Source: Oxyruncus cristatus
Taxonomy: Eukaryota; Chordata; Aves; Passeriformes; Cotingidae
NCBI GenBank assembly: GCA_013399855.1
Contig: VXAY01002056.1
Coordinates: 817,802-881,801, forward strand
DNA length: 64,000 bases
Reading direction: 5' to 3'
The notes beneath the pieces are model-generated. The model worked only from the letters and a program-made list of their open reading frames with translations. It was not told the origin of the DNA and made no database searches. Position numbers and translations under genes: made by a program. Shown in pieces: positions 1-10,675 of the stretch (positions are counted from its first letter, which is position 1; every line of letters begins with the position of its first letter).

Positions 1-635
1 TTTTTAAGTTTGGAAACAGTTGTAGGGAATAAACCAAGTAGGGAGATCCTTATAGCATAGGGGCAGAAGTTCGTAAGGAAATCTGAAAGTTTAGTTCAGA
101 TTTCTTTGAAATTTCATGCCACTGTGATATCCTTGCTTGCCAGTGTGCCTATTATCTTGCTTACAGTAAATTTAGTTTGAAGGATCTTTCAACCTGTCTC
201 ACTGGAAAGTTTCCTTGCAGTTGCTGATTTAGCTGCCTAGTGAAGACATTTCTTGTTTGCAGAGCAAATGGTTTAACTCCAGGCAATATCATGTCTGCAT
301 ACACAGAAGGAAGGCAGTGTCTTGCGGGATATGCTTGTTTGATATCCTTTGTTTGAGTTTCATCTAGATCATCTACCCAAGTATTGGAGTTTCTGAGAGA
401 ATGCAAGTGATGAATTAAAGCTTTCCCCTGAGTAGTGAAAGCCAGTGTACAGATGCTCTGGTAGGGACTGAGAAATTTTGTCTTCACCAAACCTAGGAGG
501 GCAGGTTGTCAACTGTTTTGAACAAAACTGTGTGACTTCGCTAAGTGTCGAGAGCCAATGTGACTTGTTATTAGTAGGTTTGAGACCTTTCAACACTAGG
601 GCTCTTCTGGAGAAGGCTTTGGTGAAGCAGCATTT

Positions 636-689
<54 letters not shown>

Positions 690-1686
690 AGGTGGCTTAG
701 CATTGTCTGGACAAAAAGTGCCCTTAAGCTTTGATCTGGTAAAAGGATCAAGAGCGTGTGGGGGGGGGGTGTTTGGTTTCTTTTTTGTTTTGTTCTGCGT
801 TTATATGTGATATAGAGGATGATCTTGTCAGTTTTTGGTGCAATTTACCAAAGTTTGTATTGAGGAATTGTTGTCAGTTGAGTTGGTCAAGGGATTATTT
901 GTTTACCCAATGTGAGCCTCCATTCATGAGAGTAGATTCTGTTTTTGTGTATGTGCTAAGCTGATGACAGCCATGGGTTCATAAGCAGGTAGGTCAATTT
1001 GATAGCCCAGACAATACAGTGATTTATATCCAAGTTGTTAATTTTGATCCCTAAATCCTGAATGAACCAAGAATTCTATAAGATCTGTCTTTGTATTGAG
1101 TTGTGGCACACTCTCCCTACCCCCACTTAAGTCCCTTAGTTTAAAAGGAAGAGGGGTCTTGAAGAAAAAGCTTTCCAACAAGTTTCTCCTCTGGGGTTAT
1201 AGAATGATTTCTTCCTTGTTAAGAAACAACAAGGGAGTTTTTGGCATAGGATGGTGGATATACTCTTCTGTATTTCAATTTGAGATTTTATTATTTAAAA
1301 AAAAAGAAAAACATGTGGAAGTGCACTGTTTGTGTAGTCTAAAAGTAATACACTTTGCTCTGTGCAGAGAAGATACTGGTTTTCCAGGAAGTGATTTCTC
1401 ATGATGCTGTTGACTGCTCTTTAGCTATAACACTATTGTTATGTCTCTTACTTTTCACAACTTAGGAATTCTTAGCTGTTGTTGAGCTTTACTGCAACTT
1501 GAATATAACTGGTTTGCCTGGAAATAAAGTCTTGGTATTTAAAAAATGAGCAGCTGTCATCCAACTGGGATTTTTTTGTTGGGTTTTCATAATTGTTTAA
1601 CTCTTGTATTACAGACAATCTTAAGTTTTCTATCTTCAGTTTGCTTTTTGCTTGAAAATAGTAATGGAGGCTGCTTTCTTTTATAG
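1..1686 (+). other. AP4E1: AP4E1 intron, 3' part (5' end outside the window)
   Basis: This is the intron upstream of the first visible AP4E1 exon. It ends in a pyrimidine-rich tract and TATAG at 1682-1686. I looked for the preceding AP4E1 exons (the segment around MMKECMVRLIYCEMLGYD in the human protein) and did not find them, so they lie left of the window. Apart from a long T tract there is no recognisable element. The longer open frames here match no protein I know and I treat them as chance. Confidence 0.8.
646..685. repeat. Poly-T tract of 40 bases
   Basis: An uninterrupted run of 40 T follows a T-rich lead-in that starts at about 632, in an AP4E1 intron. A G run of about ten bases follows near 760. 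The tract could be a slippage-grown mononucleotide repeat or the A-tail of an element on the - strand, but I see no recognisable element body beside it. Its exact length is prone to sequencing and assembly error. Confidence 0.9.
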
Positions 1687-1760
1687 GCTACTTGGCAGTT
1701 TCTCTATTTCTACATGAAAATCATGAACTGCTACTTCTACTTGTGAACACAGTTGTGAAG
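1687..1760 (+). CDS. AP4E1: AP4E1 coding exon A (first in window)
   Basis: 74 bp encoding GYLAVSLFLHENHELLLLLV and then NTVVK, fragment residues 1-25. The first Gly codon is split and its first base comes from an exon outside the window. The acceptor is TATAG before 1687 and the donor is GTACAG at 1761. This is part of the adaptin trunk; human AP4E1 has nearly the same segment. Confidence 0.93.
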
Positions 1761-1804
1761 GTACAGTGTTTTTGGAGGTAAAAAAAGAAGGAAAATCTTA
1801 AAGG

Positions 1805-2518
1805 CACTGGACAGGCCGTTCCCGTGTGCCAAGAGATGAGCTGGTGGAGAAGAAGGTCTGGTTGAACAGAGGGCCTTATCTGGAACTAGGGGTGGGGGGA
1901 AAAGGAGAGTTGACAATCTTTGGAAGAAAGGGCGGACAGCTCAGGAGAACTACATAGTGAGAGAGGATGAGGAAAAGGCTGAGGTACTTAAAGCCTTGTT
2001 TGCCTCAGTCTCTATTAGTAACACCAGTTCTCTGGGTACCCAGTCCCTGAGCTGGAGGAGAGGAGCAGAATGATTCCAAGGGAAATGGTCAGCAAGCTGC
2101 TACACCACTGAGATGCACACACATCTGTGGGACTGGGTGGGATGCACCCAGGGGCCTGAGAGAGCTGGTGGAAGAGCACAACTCTGATGGAAGCAGCTGA
2201 CGGGGCTCAGCCTGGAGAAAAGGAGGTTCAGGGAGGTTGGTCTCTTCTCCCAGGTACTAAACAACAGGGTGAGGAAATGACTCCAAGTTGCACCAGGAGA
2301 GGTTTAGATTGGATGTTAGGAAAAACTTCTTCACTGGAATGGCTGTCAAACACAAGAACAGGCTGCCCAGGGCAGTGGTGGAGTCACCATCCCTGGAGGG
2401 ATTTAAAAGACATGTAGATGTGGCCTTAAGGACGTAGTGGACTTGGCAGTGCTGAGTTGAAGGTTGGACTTGATGATCTTAAAGGTCTTTTCCAACCTAA
2501 ACAATTCTGTGGTTCTGT
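1805..2518 (+). mobile_element. CR1 (LINE) retrotransposon relic, 5'-truncated and internally deleted
   Basis: The element lies in the AP4E1 intron, about 45 bp after exon A, in the same orientation as the gene. The segment from about 1815 to 2178 resembles the CR1 reverse-transcriptase ORF, including GATGAGGAAAAGGCTGAGGT and CTCTGGGTACCCAG. The segment from about 2190 to 2518 is the 3' end, with GGTTGGACTTGATGATCTTA and the terminal ATTCTGTGGTTCTGT repeat typical of avian CR1. Compared with the CR1 pattern I remember, blocks are missing near 1963 and near 2180. Frames are broken, so it is a dead copy. Passing open frames inside it are not genes. Confidence 0.93.
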
Positions 2519-3418
2519 AAATTAAACTTGGACCAATTCTTCGTGTTTTGTCACACAATATCTAAGCTGTGTACTAATTAGTTATATGTTCCTCTCTTAA
2601 GTTGCTGTTTTCTTTGGTTTGCGATGAAAACTTGAAATGGCTTTTCCTGTCTTTTTAATTTAATCTTGGCATTCCTGCTGTTGAAACCACATTTTAAATT
2701 TTTTTCAAAGGAGGAATGCTATGAAGTTGGCTTTATAAAATGTACCAGCTATGTACCTCAGCTCCAGGAGGAACCATGCATGAGTATTGCAATGTCAGCT
2801 TTTGCTTTTAGGTGATGGGAAGTACCTCTTGCCTTCTTGGAGTTCTTCTGATAACTTTGACAGAAAATGGAAATATGCTTTGGAGTTTGACACTGAAAAT
2901 CTGTTACCTAATAATATTTCATAAGTGTTGTCTTCTGTATTACTGTCTCTTACATGGAGCAATTAAGACTTACAACTCTTCTGTCTAATGATTACTTTTA
3001 TAGTAGGCCAAAGTCAGATAAATTATAGATTGAAAGTGATGGTCATTTTGTTGCTGTTATGGAAAACTGTTTCAAGTCATGTTTTTAAATATTATAAAAC
3101 TCCTAAGTGTATCAAAAAAGGTGAAAAATGAGAGTCCACAAAGAACTAAACCAAACTGAGTACTAAACCTATCTGGGACAAATGGACAGAGCAAGTTATG
3201 TCAACTGGAAATCTTACACATTTAATTTGTTTTGAAAAATAATTGTAGTCTAGTGTTCCATTAATTCACCCATCTTTTTCTTGTTTAAGGTTACAGTGAA
3301 CTATATCTACTAGTTTTAATTGTATTTGGAACAGATTGAGTTTTTATTCTTTCTTTAGTAGAATGCTACATGTAATTTGCATTCGCTTCTTAGGGAGTAG
3401 GTAATATTTTAGTGTACA

Positions 3419-3442
3419 TATATATAATACGTATTATATATA
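3419..3442. repeat. Perfect 24-bp AT-rich palindrome
   Basis: The 12 bases either side of the centre at 3430/3431 (...AATAC|GTATT...) are exact reverse complements. The flanks from 3415 to 3475 continue as an imperfect TA/TACGTA array, so longer folded structures are possible. It is probably a degenerate (TA)n microsatellite. Confidence 0.85.
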
Positions 3443-3922
3443 CGTATAATACATATATAATATGTACAATACATAATTGGCAGTATTATTAAGCTTGCTT
3501 TTTTCTTTTTTTAATTCTTTTGGCTCAGTCAAAGGCACTAGAGAGAATACTGTTGAATTCTGTGAGAGTGACTCATCCCCCTGATCCAGCTGGGGGCTCA
3601 ATATATTTTTGCAATCATCCAACTATTTGAGTAAACAAAAATTGATTGTAGCTCCATGTGTTAATCCTACATTCATATTTTAAATGTACATATCTCTGTA
3701 ACACGAGTGTGAGGAGATGCCTGTTCCTTCTTGCTTATAAGAGAAGAAGAGAACCTGATGAGCTCAGTGGGAGCTGACACATCTCAAACATGAGCAGGCA
3801 GCAGGATGCTGGCAGTGGCTGGGCTGTGTAGGTGGGCTAGATCCAACCTGCTTGGGAAAGATTTGGGGTATGTCTGTGTGGAATTTAAAAGTCTAAGTAA
3901 AAAAATTACTGTCTTATTTCAG

Positions 3923-4044
3923 GACTTACAGAGCACTAATCTAGTAGAGGTCTGCATGGCATTAACCGTTGTCAGCCAGATCTTTCCACGGGAGATGATT
4001 CCAGCTGTTCTTCCCCTAATAGAAGACAAGCTCCAGCACTCTAA
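3923..4044 (+). CDS. AP4E1: AP4E1 coding exon B
   Basis: 122 bp, starting DLQSTNLVEVCMALTVVSQI and continuing FPREMIPAVLPLIEDKLQHS plus the first two bases of a Lys codon (fragment residues 26-66). The acceptor is TTTCAG and the donor GTATGC at 4045. Adaptin trunk helices; this is among the best conserved parts of the protein, almost identical to human. Confidence 0.97.
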
Positions 4045-4828
4045 GTATGCATTTACAGAATTTCAAATGGCCTTGTGTGGTTGAATAACTTAATTTTGTA
4101 GGTAGTTTTAGTAAACTGGTGTGTCTTTTCTGAGTTGGTCTGTCCAATCATTACCTTTAGAAATTGTTCCTCCTCATTTTTTCCCTTGGATTATAATCTC
4201 GTTTATTTCCAGCCTTGACTGAGTACTGGATGGGTATTAATTTTTTCATAGCCAGTCTTCATAGGTAAATGTGATTGAATTTATTTCCTGGAGTCCTTTC
4301 AAGGAACAGGGTTGAAGAAGTGTTTGTAGAGTGGGTGGAGAAACAGATTAGGATCCTTAAAATTTACTGATACTTTTTCTTAATAAAGCTCTTTATAGAA
4401 ACTTTGATAAAAGTATACCTACAGCTATGAATACCCTTGAACTGTTTGAGTCTTAGTTTATAATATCCCATATACAGAGGATAATACTGTAATTGTTGTG
4501 TTGATTAGAAAGGCAACTGTCGAATGAACTGACTCGGTAACTTCTAGACATGTATTTTTTTGGAGCTGCACATACCACCACAAAAGATTAGTCATGGCTT
4601 ATTTTATTGTTTGCTGGCCATTCTTTTGAATAATCAATCTGACATCAAGCCCCACTGGGCTTTAAAATTTGCTTTGTCACTTCCTCACCTAGGTGGTATT
4701 TGCAAAGTCATTTTTTACCAAATGTGTAAAACACAGGTTTTCATCTCTCTGCAAATCATGGCTGGCCACTTGATTTTACAGTGTTCTAGAAATAAAAAGT
4801 GCAAGTTGTTCTGTAAATCTCATTTCAG

Positions 4829-4988
4829 GGAAATTATCCGAAGAAAAGCTGTTCAGGCTTTATATAAGTTCTATCTCATCGCTCCTAACCAAGTTCAGCA
4901 CATCCATGATAAGTTCCAGAAAGCCTTATGTGACAGGGATGCTGGAGTCATGGCTGCTTCTCTGCATATTTATCTTCAAATGATTAAG
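4829..4988 (+). CDS. AP4E1: AP4E1 coding exon C
   Basis: 160 bp. The first base completes the Lys codon, then EIIRRKAVQALYKFYLIAPN through MIK (to residue 119). The acceptor is TTTCAG and the donor GTAGGC. It includes the trunk signature APNQVQHIHDKF and CDRDAGVMAASLHIYLQ. The open frame running in from 4560 upstream of the acceptor is intron sequence. Confidence 0.97.
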
Positions 4989-5446
4989 GTAGGCAAAGAA
5001 TTGGAAGCACAGCTGAACTTGGGAGATATTTTTATATGTTTTCGTTTTAATTCCACAGTGTACTGTACGGAAGTTTTGCGGAAAAAACCCACTTGTAATA
5101 ATTAGAAAAGTTAATTTATGTGATCGTGGGCATCTGTGTTATGGTTGTTTATGCCAGTTGTCCGTTTAGCTTGACAGATCCACTTCCTGCATGATCTGAA
5201 TGCTCAGCATCACTGGATCCTTAGCTGGAGGATCTCAGTTCTAAAGTGTGTTTAAGGCCTTGATGGAACTGGCCTGTAAATATGTTACATCTGCTCCCTT
5301 TCCAAATGTGTGAGAAAACAGCATAGGTTTAAAGTGAAGAACTTATGGAACCGTAGATATTTTGATCTTACCCAAGTTTTGGATTGTTTTTACTTTTGAG
5401 TTGCTGTATCAAACTGTTTGAGTTGTATTTGTTTTTTGTTTTGTAG

Positions 5447-5613
5447 GAAGACTCATCTGGATACAAGGACTTAACTGGGAGTTTTGTAACCATCCTAAAG
5501 CAGGTAGTGGGAGGAAAGCTCTCTTCTGACTTCAACTATCACAGTGTGCCAGCACCATGGTTACAAATTCAGCTTTTAAGAATATTGGGGCTGTTAGGAA
5601 AAGATGATCCAAG
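5447..5613 (+). CDS. AP4E1: AP4E1 coding exon D
   Basis: 167 bp encoding EDSSGYKDLTGSFVTILKQV through LGLLGKDDP and two bases of a split Arg codon (residues 120-175). The acceptor is TTGTAG and the donor GTAACC. It includes YHSVPAPWLQIQLLRILGLL, a motif shared by adaptin large subunits. Confidence 0.97.
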
Positions 5614-6224
5614 GTAACCAGATCTTTCTCTGTAATTAATAATTTGAAGGTACAAAGAGTACAGTCACAGCCTGAACCTCACAGACAGCTTGGGTTTGCT
5701 GGTTGGTATTTTTTAGGAGGACTTCAGTGCTGAAGTTCTTATACATTTGTTGTTAATTGAGACAGTGAGCAGACTAGTTCTGCAAAATTTGTTTCTTACC
5801 TTCTGGATTGGCTAAACAATTGGTTGTGGAATATGCTTAAAATATATATTTTGCTGGGGCTTCTATTACAAGGTTACCAAATAACTGTTTGAAGATCCAG
5901 GGTAAAGCTATTTTCAAAGTGCTGCCATTTTGTGAGCACCTAGTTGTCTGTGATCCTTATCCTGTTGATATTTTCTTTTTATTTATACAAACAGTAAGGC
6001 AAGTGTTTTTTATTCTTGTGATATGGTAAATATTTCTTTTGAAAGCTGCAAACATCTTGTTAACTGCCATTTAGGAGCATGTTATAGAACTCCTCTGTGT
6101 TAAAGTGAATTTGTGGATATGAATAGTGTTCCAATATCAATACTAGTCTTTGAGCTGTGTGGCAAAATAAGACCACATGCTTATTAGTGCTGCAATTAAT
6201 TTTAAATATTTTTTTCTTAAACAG

Positions 6225-6298
6225 GACAAGTGAACTGATGTATGATGTTCTAGATGAATCTTTAAGAAGAGCAGAGATAAATCATAATATTACATATG
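6225..6298 (+). CDS. AP4E1: AP4E1 coding exon E
   Basis: 74 bp encoding TSELMYDVLDESLRRAEINH then NITY, with split codons at both ends (residues 175-200). The acceptor is AAACAG and the donor GTGGGT. This small exon is recognised from near identity to the human segment and because it restores frame between its neighbours. Confidence 0.95.
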
Positions 6299-8320
6299 GT
6301 GGGTGAGGTTATTTTGTGTAACTATCAATCTTTGAAAAGATTGAAAATTGTGAGTAGTTGATTGTTGCAAAATACTTACGTAGTGCTTTAGAAAAATCTA
6401 TTTTCTTAATAATATTCTTGAATGTCTAACTAGTAAATAGTGGAACAAGTGATACATTGCTGTAGAGTGCAATTTTTTTATCATTGAAGTAGATACATAA
6501 AGTCATCTTCTTCATGAAAGCTCTCATTGGACGTTGCTTAAGTTAAAATAAACAATAAAAGAAAATCCTACTGATACAGCTCTGGTTATTAGAAATGCTT
6601 AGATCTTCTTTTCACTGCCCTGAGAAAGGCAATAGATGGTGTGCAGGAGTGCCAGTGATTTTGTTCTTTGCAGCTGTGAAGGGCTTGTCTTCTAGGCACA
6701 GTTAATAAACATTACACCTTCAGAGCTCAGGGACAGTGCTGCCTGTGAAAATGTGGTTTTAGTGCACATCTCAATGGAAAATTCCTAAGACATAGTAGAA
6801 GGTTCATTATGGTAGATGTTCATTACCTTCGCAGTAGAGAAAGCTGGTTTTATTGCTAGAACAAAGCAAAAGGAATAATTGGACTGTTAAGTTCTTTTCT
6901 ACTAAAAAGTTGAGCAACTTATTTTTTTTTTTTCTTTTGTCTTCTCCTCTGCAGGTCTTAATACCTCCCCAAAGTCCCAGATGCTCTAGAACTGTACATT
7001 AAGAGCTGTTTCACTATTAAAAAAACCTGACAACCCCATTATTTTATTGTTAAAGTAAAGCCCTGCAGATGTGCCAAAACCGTCATGCTAATGGAATGGA
7101 AAGAAAATTGAGACTGTTAAAACAACACTGAGGGGTTAAAAAAAAAAAAAAGGAACATGGCTCAAAGCTGTAGATGTGTCTAACACCTACTTGATACATA
7201 TGTTATAAAGCATTGTGGAACTTCCACTAAAAAGGGGAGCTTTGGGGAAGTATTCTCTTTTAATAAATAATAAATGAGGAAGCATCTGTCAAACGTTTAG
7301 AGTATTCAGTTTACTGCTTCTATTCTTTTAGGCAAGAACATACAAGATATTGGGAGGTGTGTTGCCTTGTAATTTGCACTTGCTAAGAGTTAAACATTAA
7401 ATTTATTTTAAGCACTTAAAGGGCCAAAGTGGGCAGTTCATTATTATTTGTACAAGGATGTAGGATTTAGGTATGTAGTTTTTGTTCGCCTCTGATTAAG
7501 AGTTTTGTAAAACCATTTGATCCAGACAGAAGAAAAATGTAGTTCTGAGTGATTACTCTTTCTTATATGAAGTAATTGATTATTGCATGTTCTTCTTTCT
7601 GTTGAGTTATTTCATATGGTAGTCTTCCTCAGATTTAGTTTTGCAACACTTTAAAAGAGTAGGGGGTTGTCTACTGGACAGTTCAGTTAGTGACCGAATT
7701 ACAAGAACAACTGAAAATTGCATCATGATTTTAAGCCCCAATTAACTTGGGAGACTAACTTGGTCTGAATCTTTGCCCAGATTGTTGCCACAAAGAATTA
7801 ATTACTTTTTGTGTGTTGTTCAGTTTACTTCTAGATTTTTTCTCAAGCAACTCTACAAAGTTTTTTTTGTGTTTTGATTTTGGGATTTTTTTTTTGTTTG
7901 TTTTTGGGTTTTTTTAACAAGACTGTATTTGGGATGATTCTGGCTGTTGTTAGAAGCTAAGACATCGTATGAATTATCAAAAAATATTTCGTCTCAAATC
8001 CTTAAGAGTTGCCCATTGGCTTTCTGAAGTCTGTTCCAGTCCAGTGCTTTGAGCAGCTATAGGAGACTTCAAGGTTGGAAGAACTTTAAGGACAGAAAGT
8101 TGTATGGACAGTGGCAAGGGCTAATAAAAATATTTATATAGTAAAAAAGATAGACTTTCATCCTGTTTTTCCTTATGTCAGTGGGTACTCTGTGATTCAA
8201 CTCAGTGGGAGTGGGACAGCACTGCAGTTCCTTGAGACAGTCACTGAGCTTGTTTGTTAAAAAATTTTGAATTATAGAAGTATTTAATACACACTAATAA
8301 TGTGTCTTCCCCCCTTGCAG
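6299..8320 (+). other. AP4E1: AP4E1 intron between exons E and F
   Basis: A 2.02-kb GT-AG intron ending in TTGCAG. It contains several T and A runs (about 6920-6933, 7138-7152, 7861-7920) but no recognisable repeat, RNA gene or conserved coding block. Confidence 0.85.
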
Positions 8321-8443
8321 CCATCTTATTTGAATGTGTCCAAACAATTTATACAATTTACCCCAAACCTGAACTACTTGAAAAAGCTGCCAAGTGCATT
8401 GGAAAATTTGTTTTGTCACCCAAAATTAATTTGAAATACTTAG
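8321..8443 (+). CDS. AP4E1: AP4E1 coding exon F
   Basis: 123 bp, completing an Ala codon and encoding ILFECVQTIYTIYPKPELLE then KAAKCIGKFVLSPKINLKYL and the first base of a Gly codon (residues 200-241). The acceptor is TTGCAG and the donor GTAAGG. This is the central adaptin trunk; the KFVL..K.NLKYLGL pattern is a hallmark of adaptin large chains. Confidence 0.97.
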
Positions 8444-8528
8444 GTAAGGATGCCTGATTTCATTATGCTGTTTTGAATGTGGCCATAGTGGTATGCATTG
8501 TCTTACATCACTTGAAATCACACTCTAG

Positions 8529-8638
8529 GTTTAAAGGCTCTGACCTACGTTATCCAGCAGGATCCTAATCTGGCCCTTCAGCACCAGATGACAATAATTG
8601 AATGTCTGGATCATCCAGATCCCATTATTAAAAGGGAG
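8529..8638 (+). CDS. AP4E1: AP4E1 coding exon G
   Basis: 110 bp encoding LKALTYVIQQDPNLALQHQM then TIIECLDHPDPIIKRE (residues 241-277). The acceptor is TCTAG, only 85 bp after the previous exon, and the donor is GTGAGT. It contains the adaptin motif ECLDHPDPIIKRE, which joins directly to TLELLYRI in the next exon. Confidence 0.97.
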
Positions 8639-8887
8639 GTGAGTGAATTTCCAAATGTCAAAAATTAAGTTAGTTTTTCTGAAATTAGTAGTGGAAAAGG
8701 CATATTATCTTTCAGTTATTGTGAGAGAGTAGTTAAAACAATATTAATATGACAATTGGTGTATTTCACTTAAAACTTGCTAAATAAATAGAGTTGCTCA
8801 ATTTGGCATGATACTGATTTTGCTGTTTGCCTGCTTCCTTTTTTGTGTCATCAGAACCAATTGATTTTTTTTTTCTTTCTCTTGCAG

Positions 8888-9027
8888 ACTTTAGAGCTTC
8901 TCTATAGGATTACAAATGGGCAGAATGTCGTTGTCATAGTTCAGAAGATGCTTGACTACTTAAAAGAAAGTAAAGAAGAATATGCTATCATCAACCTAGT
9001 TGCCAAAGTAGCAGAACTAGCTGAGAA
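8888..9027 (+). CDS. AP4E1: AP4E1 coding exon H, ending at a U12-type splice donor
   Basis: 140 bp encoding TLELLYRITNGQNVVVIVQK through AELAE plus two bases (AA) of a Lys codon (residues 278-324). The acceptor is TTGCAG. The exon ends directly before ATATCCTTTT, a U12 AT-AC donor. Reading on past the donor gives seven residues after Lys and then TAA at 9049-9051, so correct splicing is needed. The exon end is the start of a 32-bp tandem duplication. Confidence 0.93.
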
Positions 9028-9077
9028 ATATCCTTTTATTTTTCTGAACTAACTGAGAAATATCCTTTTATTTTCCT
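9014..9077 (+). repeat. 32-bp tandem duplication copying the exon end and U12 donor
   Basis: Copy 1 (9014-9045) and copy 2 (9046-9077) differ at two positions in 32. Each contains CTGAGAAATATCCTTTTATT, that is the last exon bases followed by the complete U12 donor. The true donor is at 9028 and the duplicate at 9060. Splicing from the second donor would add 32 bases carrying an in-frame stop. Confidence 0.92.
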
Positions 9078-10298
9078 GAAACTTTGAGGTCAGAGCTCAG
9101 GCAAACGCAATATTTATACCTTTCAAAGCATCTTTTATGATTTTTTGAAACAGGAAGTGTAACAGCTGTGCTTTCCACTCTTTCAAATGCAAAAAAAAAA
9201 AAGAAGTATGCAAAAGAGTACACATACAAAAATGACTGCTGTGTTGTATTTCACTGAGATAGTAATGGCACTCAAAATATTTTATTTTGGCTTTGGAGCT
9301 TAGCATTAAAACCTTGTGTTTTTAAATTCAAACTTACACTAACTGCAGGAGGGAGTGCTATTCTGTGATTGTGGAAATGATCTTCTGTCAGAGAACTAAC
9401 TCTTCATTGGTGTATGGATTTGAAGAATAACACACTTTGATAGAAATAAAGATTCTTTAACAATGCCAAAAAAGATGGAAATGCTGGCTAGGGATTTGGC
9501 ATATGGTGGACATTAATGTTAGACCTGCCACTGCATGATTTTCTGTGTGCATTTCTGTCTGATAATTTGAGTTGTAAGCTTAACAGAAAGCTACCTTACC
9601 ATCTTAATTGTACACTGCTTGGAACAGAATAGTGTACAAAAACAGAGCTGTGTTGTCCTGCTGTATGCAAAAATAAGGCAATATCAATGTTTCTGTACTG
9701 TTGAAAATGTCTATTCAGTAACTGCATTTTCAAGACTTGTTTGAGGGAAGGCAGAAGCCAACTTTCAAAGTTAGCAAAGGCTGATCGAGTTTTAAATATA
9801 TTAAAAAACTTTTAAATGTGTTAAAAAAGCCAGTAATGCTTTCTGTGGAGTGCTTCGAAATGTTCGTTGTTTTCATAAACTTTGTAAATCAACAGCAAAA
9901 CACTGCTGAAAATAACAGCTTTTCTGTCATTGATCAAGTGATGTTGGGTAAACAAACTCAAAAGATTATGCTGGAAGCCCAGCATGGGACAAGTGTGAGC
10001 TTAAAATAGAGTAGTTCACATATGTGAACAAGTTCCTGCTGTGTGAGGTCTACTTGACAACTTTTTCAACAGGGCAGTAACTTTAACACCTCTCTTCCTG
10101 ACTACCAGTTTCCATGAAATTTATGGGAAGTACGTTCTAAAAGATGCAGGAATATTTCCTCTTCAGTTAGATTGAGCTGGTATTTGACCATCAGATCCCC
10201 AACTTACTCAGGAGATTAAGGTGGGCGTTCCTTAGGAAACACACAAGTAAGAAACAAAAAGTTAGGCCTTAGCACTTCATTCCTTAACATCTGGACAC
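9028..10298 (+). other. AP4E1: U12-type AT-AC intron in AP4E1
   Basis: A 1,271-bp intron that begins ATATCCTTTT and ends GGACAC, with no GT-AG alternative that keeps the frame. The sequence TTCCTTAAC at 10280-10288 is an exact match to the U12 branch-site consensus. Its branch A (10287) lies 11 bases before the last intron base, the usual spacing, and there is no polypyrimidine tract. Using these ends, AA + A makes Lys and the protein reads AELAEKYAPNNEWF, as in human (AELAEKYAPDNAWF). This class is removed by the minor spliceosome (U11/U12, U4atac/U6atac). Confidence 0.92.
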
Positions 10299-10411
10299 AT
10301 ATGCTCCTAACAACGAGTGGTTCATCCAGACAATGAATGCTGTGTTTTCAGTTGGAGGTGATGTTGTGTATCCTGATATCCCAAATAACTTTCTGAGGCT
10401 GTTGGCTGAAG
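10299..10411 (+). CDS. AP4E1: AP4E1 coding exon I
   Basis: 113 bp, completing Lys and encoding YAPNNEWFIQTMNAVFSVGG then DVVYPDIPNNFLRLLAE and the first base of Gly (residues 324-362). The acceptor is the AC of the U12 intron and the donor is GTGAGC. No upstream AG gives this frame. The open frame on through 10816 is intron read-through. Confidence 0.94.
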
Positions 10412-10556
10412 GTGAGCAACTCCCTGAATGCCCTGAAGAATGACATGTTCCTTAATAACCTGTTGTTTTTTTTTTTTTCCATAAAACGTACTTCAAAATA
10501 TTTGGTAGGATGTCTTATTTGTGTTTCATGGAAATTATATATTGTTTTCTATCTAG

Positions 10557-10675
10557 GATTTGATGATGGAAAGGAGGATCATCAGCTACGGGTGTATGCA
10601 GTGCAGTCCTATTTATCATTACTTGGAGAAGAAGATGCGTTGTATCCACAGAAATTCCTTCAAGTTATGAGTTGG
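10557..10675 (+). CDS. AP4E1: AP4E1 coding exon J
   Basis: 119 bp encoding FDDGKEDHQLRVYAVQSYLS through FLQVMSW (residues 362-401). The acceptor is ATCTAG and the donor GTAAGG. This is late adaptin trunk, with LR.YAVQSYL conserved against human. Confidence 0.96.

Larger units (their letters stand above)
1761..3922 (+). other. AP4E1: AP4E1 intron between exons A and B
   Basis: A 2.16-kb GT-AG intron (GTACAG to TTTCAG). It holds the CR1 copy and an AT-rich palindrome. The rest is AT-rich unique sequence in which I see nothing else. Confidence 0.9.

Noticed and set aside
2187..2417. 76-codon open frame on the + strand
   Set aside because: Lies inside the 3' part of the CR1 copy, which is non-coding.
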